From the NCBI GenBank assembly GCA_949538735.1, contig CATGLK010000002.1, positions 1-46,144 on the forward strand: DNA of 46,144 bases, given 5' to 3'. The position numbers were made by a program, and so were the translations under genes. Numbering within the stretch: the first letter of the stretch is position 1; each line of letters begins with the position of its first letter. The stretch is from an uncultured Clostridia bacterium. Lineage in GTDB: Bacteria > Bacillota > Clostridia > TANB77 > CAG-508. The notes under the pieces were generated by a model. It was not told where the DNA came from. It saw nothing but the letters and a program-made list of their open reading frames with translations, and did not search any database. Shown here one piece after another: positions 17,731 to 25,092 of this stretch.

Positions 17731-17748
17731 CATAACAGATACCCCAAA

Positions 17749-17771
17749 GGCGATAGAACAATTCTATCGCC
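17749..17771 (+). terminator. strong hairpin between the 91-residue gene and uvrC
   Basis: GGCGATAGAA (17749-17758) pairs perfectly with TTCTATCGCC (17762-17771). Only a weak T-run (AAACTTT) follows, so it may be a leaky terminator or processing site. Confidence 0.6.
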
Positions 17772-17796
17772 TAAACTTTGTAAAAAGGAAGAAAAA

Positions 17797-19581
17797 ATGT
17801 TTAATATAGAAGAAGAATTAAAAAAATTGCCACACAAACCAGGAGTTTATGTAATGAGAGACAAAGACGACAACATCATCTATGTAGGAAAAGCAATATC
17901 ATTAAGAAATAGAGTTAGGCAATATTTTAGAAAAACAGATAAAACAGCAAGAATAGAAAAAATGGTAAGTCTAATAGACCATTTCGAATATATAGTAGTA
18001 GACAACGAAGCAGAAGCATTAATATTAGAATGTAACTTAATAAAAAAGAATAGACCCAAATTTAATGTGCTTTTAAAAGACGACAAAACATATCCATATA
18101 TAAAAATTGACCTGAAATCAGACTATCCAGGAGTATTCATAACAAGAAGACTAATAAACGATGGGTCAAAATATTTTGGACCATATGCTAATCCAGGAGC
18201 TGCAAAAGAAATGGTAGATTTTATAAAACAAAAATATAAAATACGTCAATGTAGAACATTAAAAGAAAGAACGAGACCCTGCTTAAACTATCATATAAAT
18301 AAATGTTTAGCACCATGTATGGGATATGTAACAAAAGAAGAATATAAAAAACAAATAGACGAAATTATGGACTTACTAGACGGAAAAATAAACAAAGTTG
18401 TAAAAGAATTAGAAGCACAAATGAAAACAGCGTCAGAAAACTTTGAATACGAAAAAGCAGCAGAGTTAAGAGATAGAATACAAGCAATAGAAAGGGCATC
18501 AGCAAAACAAAAAGTTTCAAACATATCAGAAAATAGTATAGACGCAATAGGAATTGCAAAATCTGAATTCCAAGTATGTATAGAAATATTTTTCGTTCGT
18601 GGAAGTAAGATGATAGGAAGGGAACACTATTTCTACCAAGACTTAAAAGATATGGAAGATAAAGAAATCTTATCAGGATTTATAAAACAATATTATCTAG
18701 ACAATCCGAATATTCCAAATAGAATAATGATAAGAGAAGAAATAGAAGATAAAGAAGTTTTGGAAGAATGGTTATCCACAAGTTTAGGAAGAAAAGTGGA
18801 AATAAAAACGCCAAAAAGGGGAGAAAAACTACGTTTTGTGGAAATGGCAGAAAATAATGCAAAAGTGACACTGGAAAACAAAGAGAAAAATCAAGGGGAA
18901 ATTCTTATCGAACTTAAAGAAATTCTAAATTTAGATAAATTACCTAGGAAAATTGAAACATATGATATCTCAAATATGTCAGGAGAACATATGGTGGCAG
19001 GTATGTGTGTTATGCAAGACGGAGTAATAAAAAAGAACTTATCAAGAAGGTTCAAAATAAAAACTGTATTTGGACAAGATGACCCAAGGTGTATGGAAGA
19101 AGTAATTACAAGAAGACTTAAACACTCAATAGAAAATCCAAAAGGTGGTTTTGGAACTTTGCCTGATGCTATATTTGCAGATGGAGGAATAACTCAAATT
19201 AGAGCAACTAAAAAAGCTATTGCAAAATATAATTTAGATATTCCTGTATTTGGTATGGTAAAAAATGATAAGCATCAAACAAGAGCATTGATGAACGAAA
19301 ATAGAGAAGAATTGGAAATATCACAAGAGCTAATGAACTTGATTACAAGATTTCAAGATACTGTGCACGATACAGCAATTTCGTATTATAGAAAACTACA
19401 CAATAAAGAAATGAAAAAGTCAGAACTTGATGAAATTAATGGAATTGGAGAAGCAAGAAAACAGGCATTATTAAAACATTTTGGTAGTGTTGCTAAGATA
19501 AAGGAAGCTTCTATTGAAGAACTTATGGAAGTAAAGGGAATAACAAGAAAAATAGCAGAAAAAATAAAAAATAAAGAATAG
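17797..19581 (+). CDS. uvrC: excinuclease ABC subunit C
   Basis: UvrC makes both incisions in nucleotide excision repair. Domains in order: GIY-YIG nuclease (KPGVYVMRDKDDNIIYVGKA, residues 10-29), a Cys-containing region around 150-170, the UVR helix pair that binds UvrB (ENFEYEKAAELRDRI, about 208-222), an RNase H-like nuclease with SNMSGEHMVAGMCV and FADGG, and C-terminal helix-hairpin-helix motifs (INGIGEARKQALLKHFGS). At 594 residues the length is normal. AAGGAAG precedes the ATG. Confidence 0.97.
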   Translation: MFNIEEELKKLPHKPGVYVMRDKDDNIIYVGKAISLRNRVRQYFRKTDKTARIEKMVSLIDHFEYIVVDNEAEALILECNLIKKNRPKFNVLLKDDKTYPYIKIDLKSDYPGVFITRRLINDGSKYFGPYANPGAAKEMVDFIKQKYKIRQCRTLKERTRPCLNYHINKCLAPCMGYVTKEEYKKQIDEIMDLLDGKINKVVKELEAQMKTASENFEYEKAAELRDRIQAIERASAKQKVSNISENSIDAIGIAKSEFQVCIEIFFVRGSKMIGREHYFYQDLKDMEDKEILSGFIKQYYLDNPNIPNRIMIREEIEDKEVLEEWLSTSLGRKVEIKTPKRGEKLRFVEMAENNAKVTLENKEKNQGEILIELKEILNLDKLPRKIETYDISNMSGEHMVAGMCVMQDGVIKKNLSRRFKIKTVFGQDDPRCMEEVITRRLKHSIENPKGGFGTLPDAIFADGGITQIRATKKAIAKYNLDIPVFGMVKNDKHQTRALMNENREELEISQELMNLITRFQDTVHDTAISYYRKLHNKEMKKSELDEINGIGEARKQALLKHFGSVAKIKEASIEELMEVKGITRKIAEKIKNKE

Positions 19582-19602
19582 AGATGCTGGTCTCTATTCT
19601 TC
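19575..19602. terminator. bidirectional terminator shared by uvrC and the convergent small gene
   Basis: AGAATAGAGA (19575-19584) pairs with TCTCTATTCT (19591-19600). The stem contains both stop codons, TAG of uvrC on plus and TAG of the small minus-strand gene, a compact tail-to-tail arrangement. Confidence 0.75.
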
Positions 19603-19746
19603 TAATGCAACTAAAATTGTTGAAATTATAAAAACTGCAGGTACTGCAACCAAAATTTTAATGGCTTTTCCAATAATCAGAATAATCAATTCGAGAAAAA
19701 ATTCAACCCATCCCAAAATCTTAGTAAATGTGTTTTTGTTTTTCAT
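19594..19746 (-). CDS. 50-residue single-helix membrane protein
   Basis: Minus-strand reading gives MKNKNTFTKILGWVEFFLEL, then a hydrophobic stretch (IILIIGKAIKILVAVPAVFI), ending ISTILVALEE. It has one or two membrane helices and no recognised family. AAAGGA lies about 9 nt before the ATG. A good promoter with a 5' hairpin lies upstream, and this leader resembles that of the next gene at 19851-20231, which supports real expression. Confidence 0.65.
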   Translation of the reverse strand: MKNKNTFTKILGWVEFFLELIILIIGKAIKILVAVPAVFIISTILVALEE

Positions 19747-19766
19747 AAAAAGTTTCCTTTCTAGGA

Positions 19767-19822
19767 GGTTTCCAGCAAAACCTATACATTTATATTATAA
19801 CATAATTATTAAAATAATGCAA
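19767..19822 (-). promoter_or_regulatory. promoter and 5' leader hairpin of the 50-residue protein
   Basis: On the minus strand, TTGCAT (19822-19817) and TATAAT (19799-19794) are 17 nt apart. Within a few bases of the predicted start the leader folds GGTTT-TGCTGG-AAACC (19782-19767), followed directly by CTCC, which can pair with the ribosome binding site region. The same motif, with one extra base pair, occurs at 20247-20264. Confidence 0.65.
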
Positions 19823-19853
19823 AAAAATGAAGCTGCCGGGCTTCATTTTTTTA
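19821..19853. terminator. terminator after the 126-residue membrane protein gene
   Basis: AAAATGAAGC and GCTTCATTTT pair around a TGCCGG loop, with A-run and T-run flanks. It ends the minus-strand gene whose stop codon is at 19851-19853 and is symmetrical enough to act both ways. Confidence 0.8.
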
Positions 19854-20231
19854 TCTGAAAAGTAATGCAATAACAAATTGTACTACTAATCCATATACTG
19901 GTGCAAGAGAGCCAACTTCAAGAGTGGGCAGTAAGAACCAGTACACGAGTACTACTACAAGGATTGTTACAACAATCCGAAGTAACGATTTCCAATTTCT
20001 GAGTGAAGACTTAAATGCTTCAACCATAGCCTCTGCACGAACAGAAACTACTACAAGGAGCACGATGTAGAGCAATAAATAAATATTGCTACCAATTGTC
20101 TGGAATATACTTCCAAACCCTTCATCCAGAAATGCTGTAAGCAGGTTTACGCCAAATACGAAGTAAATGACGAGAGATGCCACGATAGTATCAATGGCAA
20201 TATTAATTGCCTTTTTGACAAATTTATTCAC
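19851..20231 (-). CDS. 126-residue membrane protein, unknown function
   Basis: The protein has four hydrophobic segments (around IDTIVASLVIYFVFGVNLL, IYLLLYIVLLVVV, LRIVVTILVVVLVYWFLL and VYGLVVQFVIALLF) and short basic loops. No family is recognised. The frame is open further upstream, but the GTG at 20231 is chosen because AGGAGGG lies 5 nt before it. Codon use is more GC-rich than in neighbours (ACG, GCC, CTC, CGG), suggesting transfer. It contains CTT CGG A, the same heptamer as the ppaC shift site, but here the zero frame is the long one. Confidence 0.7.
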   Translation of the reverse strand: MNKFVKKAINIAIDTIVASLVIYFVFGVNLLTAFLDEGFGSIFQTIGSNIYLLLYIVLLVVVSVRAEAMVEAFKSSLRNWKSLLRIVVTILVVVLVYWFLLPTLEVGSLAPVYGLVVQFVIALLFR

Positions 20232-20246
20232 AAATTCCCTCCTGGA

Positions 20247-20305
20247 GGTTATCCGGCAATAACCATATATAAATATATTATAGCATAAATTAACACAAAT
20301 GTCCA
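20247..20305 (-). promoter_or_regulatory. promoter and 5' leader hairpin of the 126-residue protein; -35 supplied by a repeat arm
   Basis: On the minus strand, TGGACA (20305-20300) and TATAAT (20282-20277) are 17 nt apart. The -35 hexamer is the arm of a family-B repeat. The leader folds GGTTAT-TGCCGG-ATAACC (20264-20247), then CTCC, which can pair with the GGAGG ribosome binding site. Confidence 0.65.
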
Positions 20306-20329
20306 ATAGGGACGTTTCCTTTTGGACAT
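20299..20329. repeat. family-B hairpin repeat (TGTCCA arms)
   Basis: ATGTCCA at the left and TGGACAT at the right enclose a GGGACGTTTCC core. Together with the following TGTCCATTTTGGGACACATC it forms a composite that recurs, inverted, at about 22814-22885. Confidence 0.85.
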
Positions 20330-20405
20330 TTTGTCCATTTTGGGACACATCTTCTTCAAAAAATCGATGTTTTTTTGCTCCGTCCACAAAAACACATCTT
20401 TATCT

Positions 20406-20436
20406 AAAACTTTTTTGGCCTGTCCCAAAAAGTTTT
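20406..20436. repeat. family-C hairpin repeat (AAAACTTTTT arms)
   Basis: AAAACTTTTT and AAAAAGTTTT enclose TGGCCTGTCCC, the reverse complement of a GGGACAGGCC core. Other copies lie at 36238-36300 and 40091-40121. Confidence 0.85.
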
Positions 20437-20498
20437 GTCATAAAAAAATTTTTGATGAATATACATATATAGATATAAATTTTAAGGGGGAAATTTTT

Positions 20499-20708
20499 AT
20501 GGAGATTGCAAAAGAAAAATTTTTTGAAGTTAGATATGACACAAAGTTGGACAGGCTAGTTCTAAAAAAGGAAAGAATTGTAAGTAAAGTTTCAAGATTA
20601 ATGAGAAAACACAAGCTGATAACAGCGGCAAGTTTCGCATTTGTTATGTTTTCATGCTTAAATATTGTTATGATATATAGTTTTATGAGAATTTTGCAAA
20701 ATATTTAA
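20499..20708 (+). CDS. 69-residue single-helix membrane protein
   Basis: The first 45 residues are charged (MEIAKEKFFEVRYDTKLDRL, then KKERIVSKVSRLMRKHK), followed by one membrane helix (LITAASFAFVMFSCLNIVMI, YSFM). No family is recognised. The frame is open upstream through a repeat, but AAGGGGG lies 7 nt before the ATG at 20499, which sets the start. A terminator-like hairpin follows. Confidence 0.7.
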   Translation: MEIAKEKFFEVRYDTKLDRLVLKKERIVSKVSRLMRKHKLITAASFAFVMFSCLNIVMIYSFMRILQNI

Positions 20709-20719
20709 AAATGTGGTAA

Positions 20720-20767
20720 AATATTACTATTCTGAATAAAGGAGGATAGTAGTATTTTTTTACTACT
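20720..20767 (+). terminator. terminator or attenuator between the 69-residue gene and the methyltransferase gene
   Basis: AATATTACTAT pairs with ATAGTAGTATT (one G-U pair) around a loop that contains AAAGGAGG, then seven T. The only strong ribosome-binding-like sequence before the methyltransferase gene is trapped in this loop, 30 nt too far upstream of its ATG. Confidence 0.6.
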
Positions 20768-20776
20768 TATAAATAT

Positions 20777-21640
20777 ATGAAATTAGCAAGTGAATGGAAA
20801 GATTACAAAATTTTAGATATGGCAGATGGTCAAAAGTTAGAAAAGTGGGGAGATGTTGTTTTAGCAAGACCAGACCCACAAATAATTTGGAAGGATAAAA
20901 GTTTTCCAAATAAATGGAAAGAGATAAATGCCACATACCACAGAAGTAAAAGTGGTGGAGGTGCTTGGGAGTTTAATAAAAAAATGCCTAAGCAATGGCA
21001 AGTGAAATATAAAAATTTGATTTTTAACATCAAACCAATGGGATTTAAGCATACAGGGCTATTTCCAGAGCAAGCTGTTAATTGGGATTGGATGATTAAC
21101 AAAATTAAATCTGAAAAAAGAGAAATAAAAGTTTTAAATTTATTTGCATATACAGGTGGAGCAACTGTTGCGTGCTTATCAGCAGGAGCATCAGTTTGTC
21201 ACGTTGATAGCTCAAAAGGAATGACAACTTGGGCAAAAGAAAACGTGGTTTCATCAGGTTTTCAAGAAAGGCCAGTTAGATTTATTGTAGATGATGTTGT
21301 TAAGTTTGTTAACAGAGAGATTAGGCGCGGGAATACATATGATGCAATAATTATGGACCCACCTTCATATGGAAGGGGAGCAAAGGGGGAAGTATGGCAA
21401 TTTGAAGATAACATCTACGATTTAGTTGAATTATGTACAAAAGTATTATCAAAAGACCCATTATTTTTCTTAATAAATTCGTATACAACAGGAATTTCAA
21501 GTACAGTTTTACAAAATATTTTAAGCTTAACAGTATCAAAAAAATATAAAGGAAAATTAGAATGTGGCGAAATTGGTATTCCAATGGAAAATTCTAAACT
21601 AGTTTTACCTTGCGGAATTTATGGAAGATGGGAGAAATAA
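20777..21640 (+). CDS. class I SAM-dependent methyltransferase, RlmI/K-like
   Basis: The 287-residue protein has the SAM-binding Rossmann signature VLNLFAYTGGATVACLSAGA around residue 117-136, followed by VCHVDSSKGM, a DDVVKFV segment and the catalytic-type motif IIMDPPSYGRG. The order fits 23S rRNA (cytosine-C5) methyltransferases of the RlmI/RlmK class, although no PUA domain is seen. No ribosome binding site is correctly placed. The next gene starts inside its stop codon (TAATG), so the two are translationally coupled RNA-modification genes. Confidence 0.85.
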   Translation: MKLASEWKDYKILDMADGQKLEKWGDVVLARPDPQIIWKDKSFPNKWKEINATYHRSKSGGGAWEFNKKMPKQWQVKYKNLIFNIKPMGFKHTGLFPEQAVNWDWMINKIKSEKREIKVLNLFAYTGGATVACLSAGASVCHVDSSKGMTTWAKENVVSSGFQERPVRFIVDDVVKFVNREIRRGNTYDAIIMDPPSYGRGAKGEVWQFEDNIYDLVELCTKVLSKDPLFFLINSYTTGISSTVLQNILSLTVSKKYKGKLECGEIGIPMENSKLVLPCGIYGRWEK

Positions 21641-22314
21641 TGCAAAATTTAAAAGTTATTTATGAAGATAATCATATAATAGTTGTAGAAAAGACGCCAA
21701 ACATACCATCACAAGCTGATAAAACAGGTGATATGGATATGCTAACATTAGTAAAAAATTATATTAAAGAAAAGTACAATAAACCTGGGAATGTTTACTT
21801 AGGATTGATTCATAGATTAGATAGACCAGTTGGTGGAGTTATGGTTTTTGCTAAAACTTCAAAAGCTGCTTCAAGGTTAAGTGAACAGGTGAGGACGAAA
21901 AGCTTAAAAAAGATTTATTTGGCTGTTGTTGACGGAAAAGTTGAAAAAGCAAAAGGTACTTTGGAAGATTATTTATATAAAGATGAAAGAAATAATATAA
22001 GTAAAGTGGTAAGTGCTACTAAGAAAAATGCAAAGCTTGCAAAATTGGATTATGAAGTTTTGAAGTATAATGAAGTTAAAGATTTAAGCTTGCTAAAAGT
22101 CAATTTACATACAGGAAGACATCATCAAATTAGAGTTCAACTTTCTAATTTTGGTCATAGTATTTTTGGAGATCAAAAGTATGGTACAAGGGGAAAGGGA
22201 AAACAGATTGCTTTGTGGGCATATAGTTTGACGATAATGCACCCTACTACTAAGGAAGAAATGACGTTTGAAGATTTGCCAGAGCCAGTAGGTACTTGGT
22301 GCATTTTAAAGTAG
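21640..22314 (+). CDS. RluA-family 23S rRNA/tRNA pseudouridine synthase
   Basis: The 224-residue protein has the RluA motif GLIHRLDRPVGGVMVFAKT with catalytic D61, the N-terminal VIYEDNHIIVVEKTPNIPSQ, and LHTGRHHQIRVQL. These enzymes isomerise uridine to pseudouridine in rRNA or tRNA; the target cannot be told from sequence alone. GGGAGA lies 5 nt before the ATG at 21640, which overlaps the previous stop by one base. Its 3' half shifts to T-ending codons. Confidence 0.92.
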   Translation: MQNLKVIYEDNHIIVVEKTPNIPSQADKTGDMDMLTLVKNYIKEKYNKPGNVYLGLIHRLDRPVGGVMVFAKTSKAASRLSEQVRTKSLKKIYLAVVDGKVEKAKGTLEDYLYKDERNNISKVVSATKKNAKLAKLDYEVLKYNEVKDLSLLKVNLHTGRHHQIRVQLSNFGHSIFGDQKYGTRGKGKQIALWAYSLTIMHPTTKEEMTFEDLPEPVGTWCILK

Positions 22315-22363
22315 AAAACACCATTGATATTCAAAAAGTCGAAACTTAAATAGCAAAAAGGTA

Positions 22364-22392
22364 TTGCAATTTAAGAAAGTATATGGTAAAAT
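22364..22392 (+). promoter_or_regulatory. SigA promoter of secG
   Basis: TTGCAA (22364-22369) and TAAAAT (22387-22392) are 17 nt apart with a TG extended -10, the same -10 form as the rpmG promoter. Confidence 0.8.
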
Positions 22393-22433
22393 ATTATAGT
22401 ATTTACGAGAAAAGCCTTAAGGAGGAAGAATAA

Positions 22434-22685
22434 ATGGGAATAGTAAAAGGAATATTAATAGCAATTTACCTAATAGTAGCGCTAGTATTAACAATATTAA
22501 CACTAATACAAACAAAAGAAGACGCAGGAATGTCTTCAACAATAACAGGTTCATCAACAAATAACTTCTTCGAAAAAAACAAAGGAAGAACAAAAGAAGG
22601 GAAACAAAAAAGATGGACAATAATTCTAGCAATAGTATTTGCAATACTAACAATCGCATTAGGAATTATATATATGATGAAATAA
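22434..22685 (+). CDS. secG: preprotein translocase subunit SecG
   Basis: This 83-residue protein has two membrane helices (about 3-24 and 61-82) joined by a polar loop with TLIQTKEDAGMSSTITGSST and NNFFEKNKG, the SecG layout. It assists SecYE in protein export. AAGGAGGA precedes the ATG. secG next to rnr is a common Firmicute gene order, which supports the call. A terminator follows. Confidence 0.9.
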   Translation: MGIVKGILIAIYLIVALVLTILTLIQTKEDAGMSSTITGSSTNNFFEKNKGRTKEGKQKRWTIILAIVFAILTIALGIIYMMK

Positions 22686-22690
22686 AACAA

Positions 22691-22730
22691 AAAAAGGGCT
22701 ATTTTATTCGAAATAAAATAGTCCTTTAAA
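22691..22730 (+). terminator. terminator after secG
   Basis: GGGCTATTTTATT (22696-22708) pairs with AATAAAATAGTCC, with a single G-U pair and a short loop. A-run and TTT flanks. Confidence 0.85.
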
Positions 22731-22743
22731 ATTCTGTCAACCC

Positions 22744-22901
22744 TGCCAACAGGGACGGACCTTTTTGGCAAAAAATTGCCAGAAACGACTGTCCGAAATG
22801 GGAAATAATAAATAGATGTGTCCCAAAATGGACAGAATGTCCAAAAGGAAACGTCCCCAAATGTCCAAAAGGAAACGTCCCCAAATGTCCCCAGTGGCAG
22901 G
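22744..22901. repeat. mixed cluster of family-A and family-B hairpin repeats
   Basis: A forward family-A copy lies at 22744-22770, then a decayed reverse copy from 22776. A family-B composite starts GATGTGTCCCAAAATGGACA at about 22816. Two exact 24-nt tandem units (TGTCCAAAAGGAAACGTCCC plus CAAA) lie at 22838-22861 and 22862-22885. A GTGGCAGG tail follows that belongs to family A. Two families are therefore nested at one locus. Confidence 0.85.
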
Positions 22902-22923
22902 TTGTAAGGAAAGGAGTGATTAG

Positions 22924-24870
22924 ATGAGAAAAGAAGGAATATATAGGAAAAATCAAAAAGGATTTGGTTTTGTTAAAGTAGAAGGAGAAGAAGGCGAAAT
23001 ATATATAGCCAAAGAGAATTCAAAGAATGCATTAAATGGAGATAAGGTGTTAGTAAAAATTCTACAAGAAGAAGGAACATGGAGTAACAAAGATAAGAGT
23101 GCAGAGGGAAAAGTTGTAGAGATTTTGAAACACGAGAAAGATGTGGTTGTAGGGATTTTTCAAAATAGCAAGAATTTTGGTTTTGTAGTGCCTGATGATA
23201 AGAATTTTGGAACTGATATTTTTATTTCTAAAAAAGATTTTGGAAAGGCAAGAAATAATCACAAAGTTTTGGTAAAGATAACAAAGTTTCCAGAGAAGGG
23301 AAAGAATGCGGAAGGTAAGGTTATTGAAGTTATAGGTAATGTTAATGAGGCTGGTGTTGATATGCTTTCATTAATAAAAGAGTATAATTTGCCTTCAACT
23401 TTTCCAAAGCCAGTTGTAAAAGAGGCAGAAAAATATGGACAAGCTATTGATAAAAATGATATAAAAAACAGAGTTGATTTAAGGGATAAAATTATTTTTA
23501 CAATTGACGGAGAAGATGCAAAAGATTTAGATGATGCTGTAAGGGTAGAAAAATTAGAAAATGGAAATTACAGATTAGAAGTGCATATAGCAGATGTAAG
23601 TCACTATGTAAAGGAAAATTCATTATTAGACCAAGAGGCACTTTTAAGGGGAACTAGTATTTATATGCTAGGAAGGGTAATTCCAATGTTACCAAGAGAA
23701 CTTTCAAATGGACTTTGTAGCTTAAATGCAGGAGAAGATAGATTTACATTATCTTGTATAATGGAAATCGACCCAAAGGGAAAGGTTGTGTCTTCTCAAG
23801 TATATAAGGCAGTTATTAATGTAACTGAAAGAATGAGTTATAAAGATGTTCAAAAAATAATAGATGGTTCAGATGAAGAGGTATTAGAAAGATATAAGCC
23901 ATATATTCAAGAGTTTAAAAATATGGAAGAATTAGCACAAATTTTAAAGGCAAGAAGAGTTGAAAATGGATATTTGAATTTAGATATTCCTGAGAGCAAA
24001 ATTGAGCTAGATATAAATGGGAGAGTAACAAATATAGCAAAATATGAGACTACATTTGCAAATGAAATTATAGAACAATTTATGCTAACAGCAAATGAAA
24101 CAATTGCAGAAAAATTTTATTGGCTAGAAGCACCATTTATTTACCGTGTACACGAAGAGCCAGACCTTGAAAAAGTGCAAGATTTGAATAAGTTTTTATT
24201 CAATTTTGGATTAAAAATAAAAGCAAATAAAGATAATATCTATCCAAAAGAATTTGCAAAAATATTAGAAGAAATAAAAGGCAAAGAAGAGGAAAAAGTA
24301 ATTTCAACATTAGTTTTAAGAACATTGAAAGTTGCAAGATATGAGGCGGAAAACAGTGGGCATTTTGGAATTGCGAGCAAATATTACTGCCACTTTACAT
24401 CGCCAATCAGAAGGTATCCAGACTTATTCATACACAGAGTTATCTCAAAATATTTAGAAGATAATTATATTTTAGATGATGAAGAACTTGAAAAGTTTAC
24501 TGAACAAGCAGATGACAGAGCAAGAAAATCATCTGAAAGAGAAAAGGTTGCAACAACTGTTGAAAGAGAGGCTGAAAAGATTAAAAAAGCAGAATATATG
24601 GAATCAAGAGTTGGAAACGAATATGACGGAATTATTTCTTCTGTTACACAATTTGGAATATTTGTAGAGTTACCAAATACAGTAGAAGGATTAATTAGAT
24701 TCGAAGATTTAGGAAATGAATACTTTATTTATGATGAAGAAAGAAAACGTTTAATAGGAGAAAGAACTAACAAAACGTACAAAATAGGAGACAAAATCAA
24801 AATAAAAGTTAAAAAGGCAAGTAAGCTATTAAGACAAATTGACTTCGAAAGTGTCAATTTGTCCATATAA
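22924..24870 (+). CDS. rnr: ribonuclease R
   Basis: RNase R is a processive 3'-5' exoribonuclease that digests structured RNA. Domains: two N-terminal cold-shock OB folds (KNQKGFGFVKVEGEEGEIYI; NFGFVVPDDKNFGTDIFI), the RNB catalytic domain with FTIDGEDAKDLDDAV (Mg-binding Asp cluster) and HFTSPIRRYPDLFIHRVI, and a C-terminal S1 domain (YDGIISSVTQFGIFVELPN). At 648 residues it lacks the extra N-terminal helix-turn-helix part of longer RNase R. AAAGGAGTG precedes the ATG. Confidence 0.96.
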   Translation: MRKEGIYRKNQKGFGFVKVEGEEGEIYIAKENSKNALNGDKVLVKILQEEGTWSNKDKSAEGKVVEILKHEKDVVVGIFQNSKNFGFVVPDDKNFGTDIFISKKDFGKARNNHKVLVKITKFPEKGKNAEGKVIEVIGNVNEAGVDMLSLIKEYNLPSTFPKPVVKEAEKYGQAIDKNDIKNRVDLRDKIIFTIDGEDAKDLDDAVRVEKLENGNYRLEVHIADVSHYVKENSLLDQEALLRGTSIYMLGRVIPMLPRELSNGLCSLNAGEDRFTLSCIMEIDPKGKVVSSQVYKAVINVTERMSYKDVQKIIDGSDEEVLERYKPYIQEFKNMEELAQILKARRVENGYLNLDIPESKIELDINGRVTNIAKYETTFANEIIEQFMLTANETIAEKFYWLEAPFIYRVHEEPDLEKVQDLNKFLFNFGLKIKANKDNIYPKEFAKILEEIKGKEEEKVISTLVLRTLKVARYEAENSGHFGIASKYYCHFTSPIRRYPDLFIHRVISKYLEDNYILDDEELEKFTEQADDRARKSSEREKVATTVEREAEKIKKAEYMESRVGNEYDGIISSVTQFGIFVELPNTVEGLIRFEDLGNEYFIYDEERKRLIGERTNKTYKIGDKIKIKVKKASKLLRQIDFESVNLSI

Positions 24871-25033
24871 CATAATTTGCAAATATTGAAACAAGTAGAG
24901 AAAAGGAAATGACAATAATGCCACCCCATTTATTATTCATTTCCTTTATTTCATATATAGCAAAACCTACAACTTTAAGAAAAGCGTAAATACTTACAAA
25001 TAAAAATATAATGTGAAAAATTAAACTAGCCAT
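24854..25033 (-). CDS. 59-residue two-helix membrane protein overlapping the rnr 3' end
   Basis: Minus-strand reading gives MASLIFHIIFLFVSIYAFLK, a short loop with FAIYEIKEMNNKWGG, then IIVISFSLLVSIFANYVIWT. It has two membrane helices around a conserved-looking polar loop. AAGGA lies 6-7 nt before the ATG. Its last 17 nt overlap the end of rnr on the opposite strand. It could be the last gene of a short unit or stand alone; no family is named. Confidence 0.6.
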   Translation of the reverse strand: MASLIFHIIFLFVSIYAFLKVVGFAIYEIKEMNNKWGGIIVISFSLLVSIFANYVIWTN

Positions 25034-25092
25034 ACCATATCCTTAAAAATATATTTAGGTTTTTATATGGAATTACCTATAAACCATATAAA

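Noticed and set aside
20322..20498. 59-residue N-terminal extension of the 69-residue membrane protein
   Set aside because: It reads through family-B and family-C repeats, and AAGGGGG lies just before the ATG at 20499.
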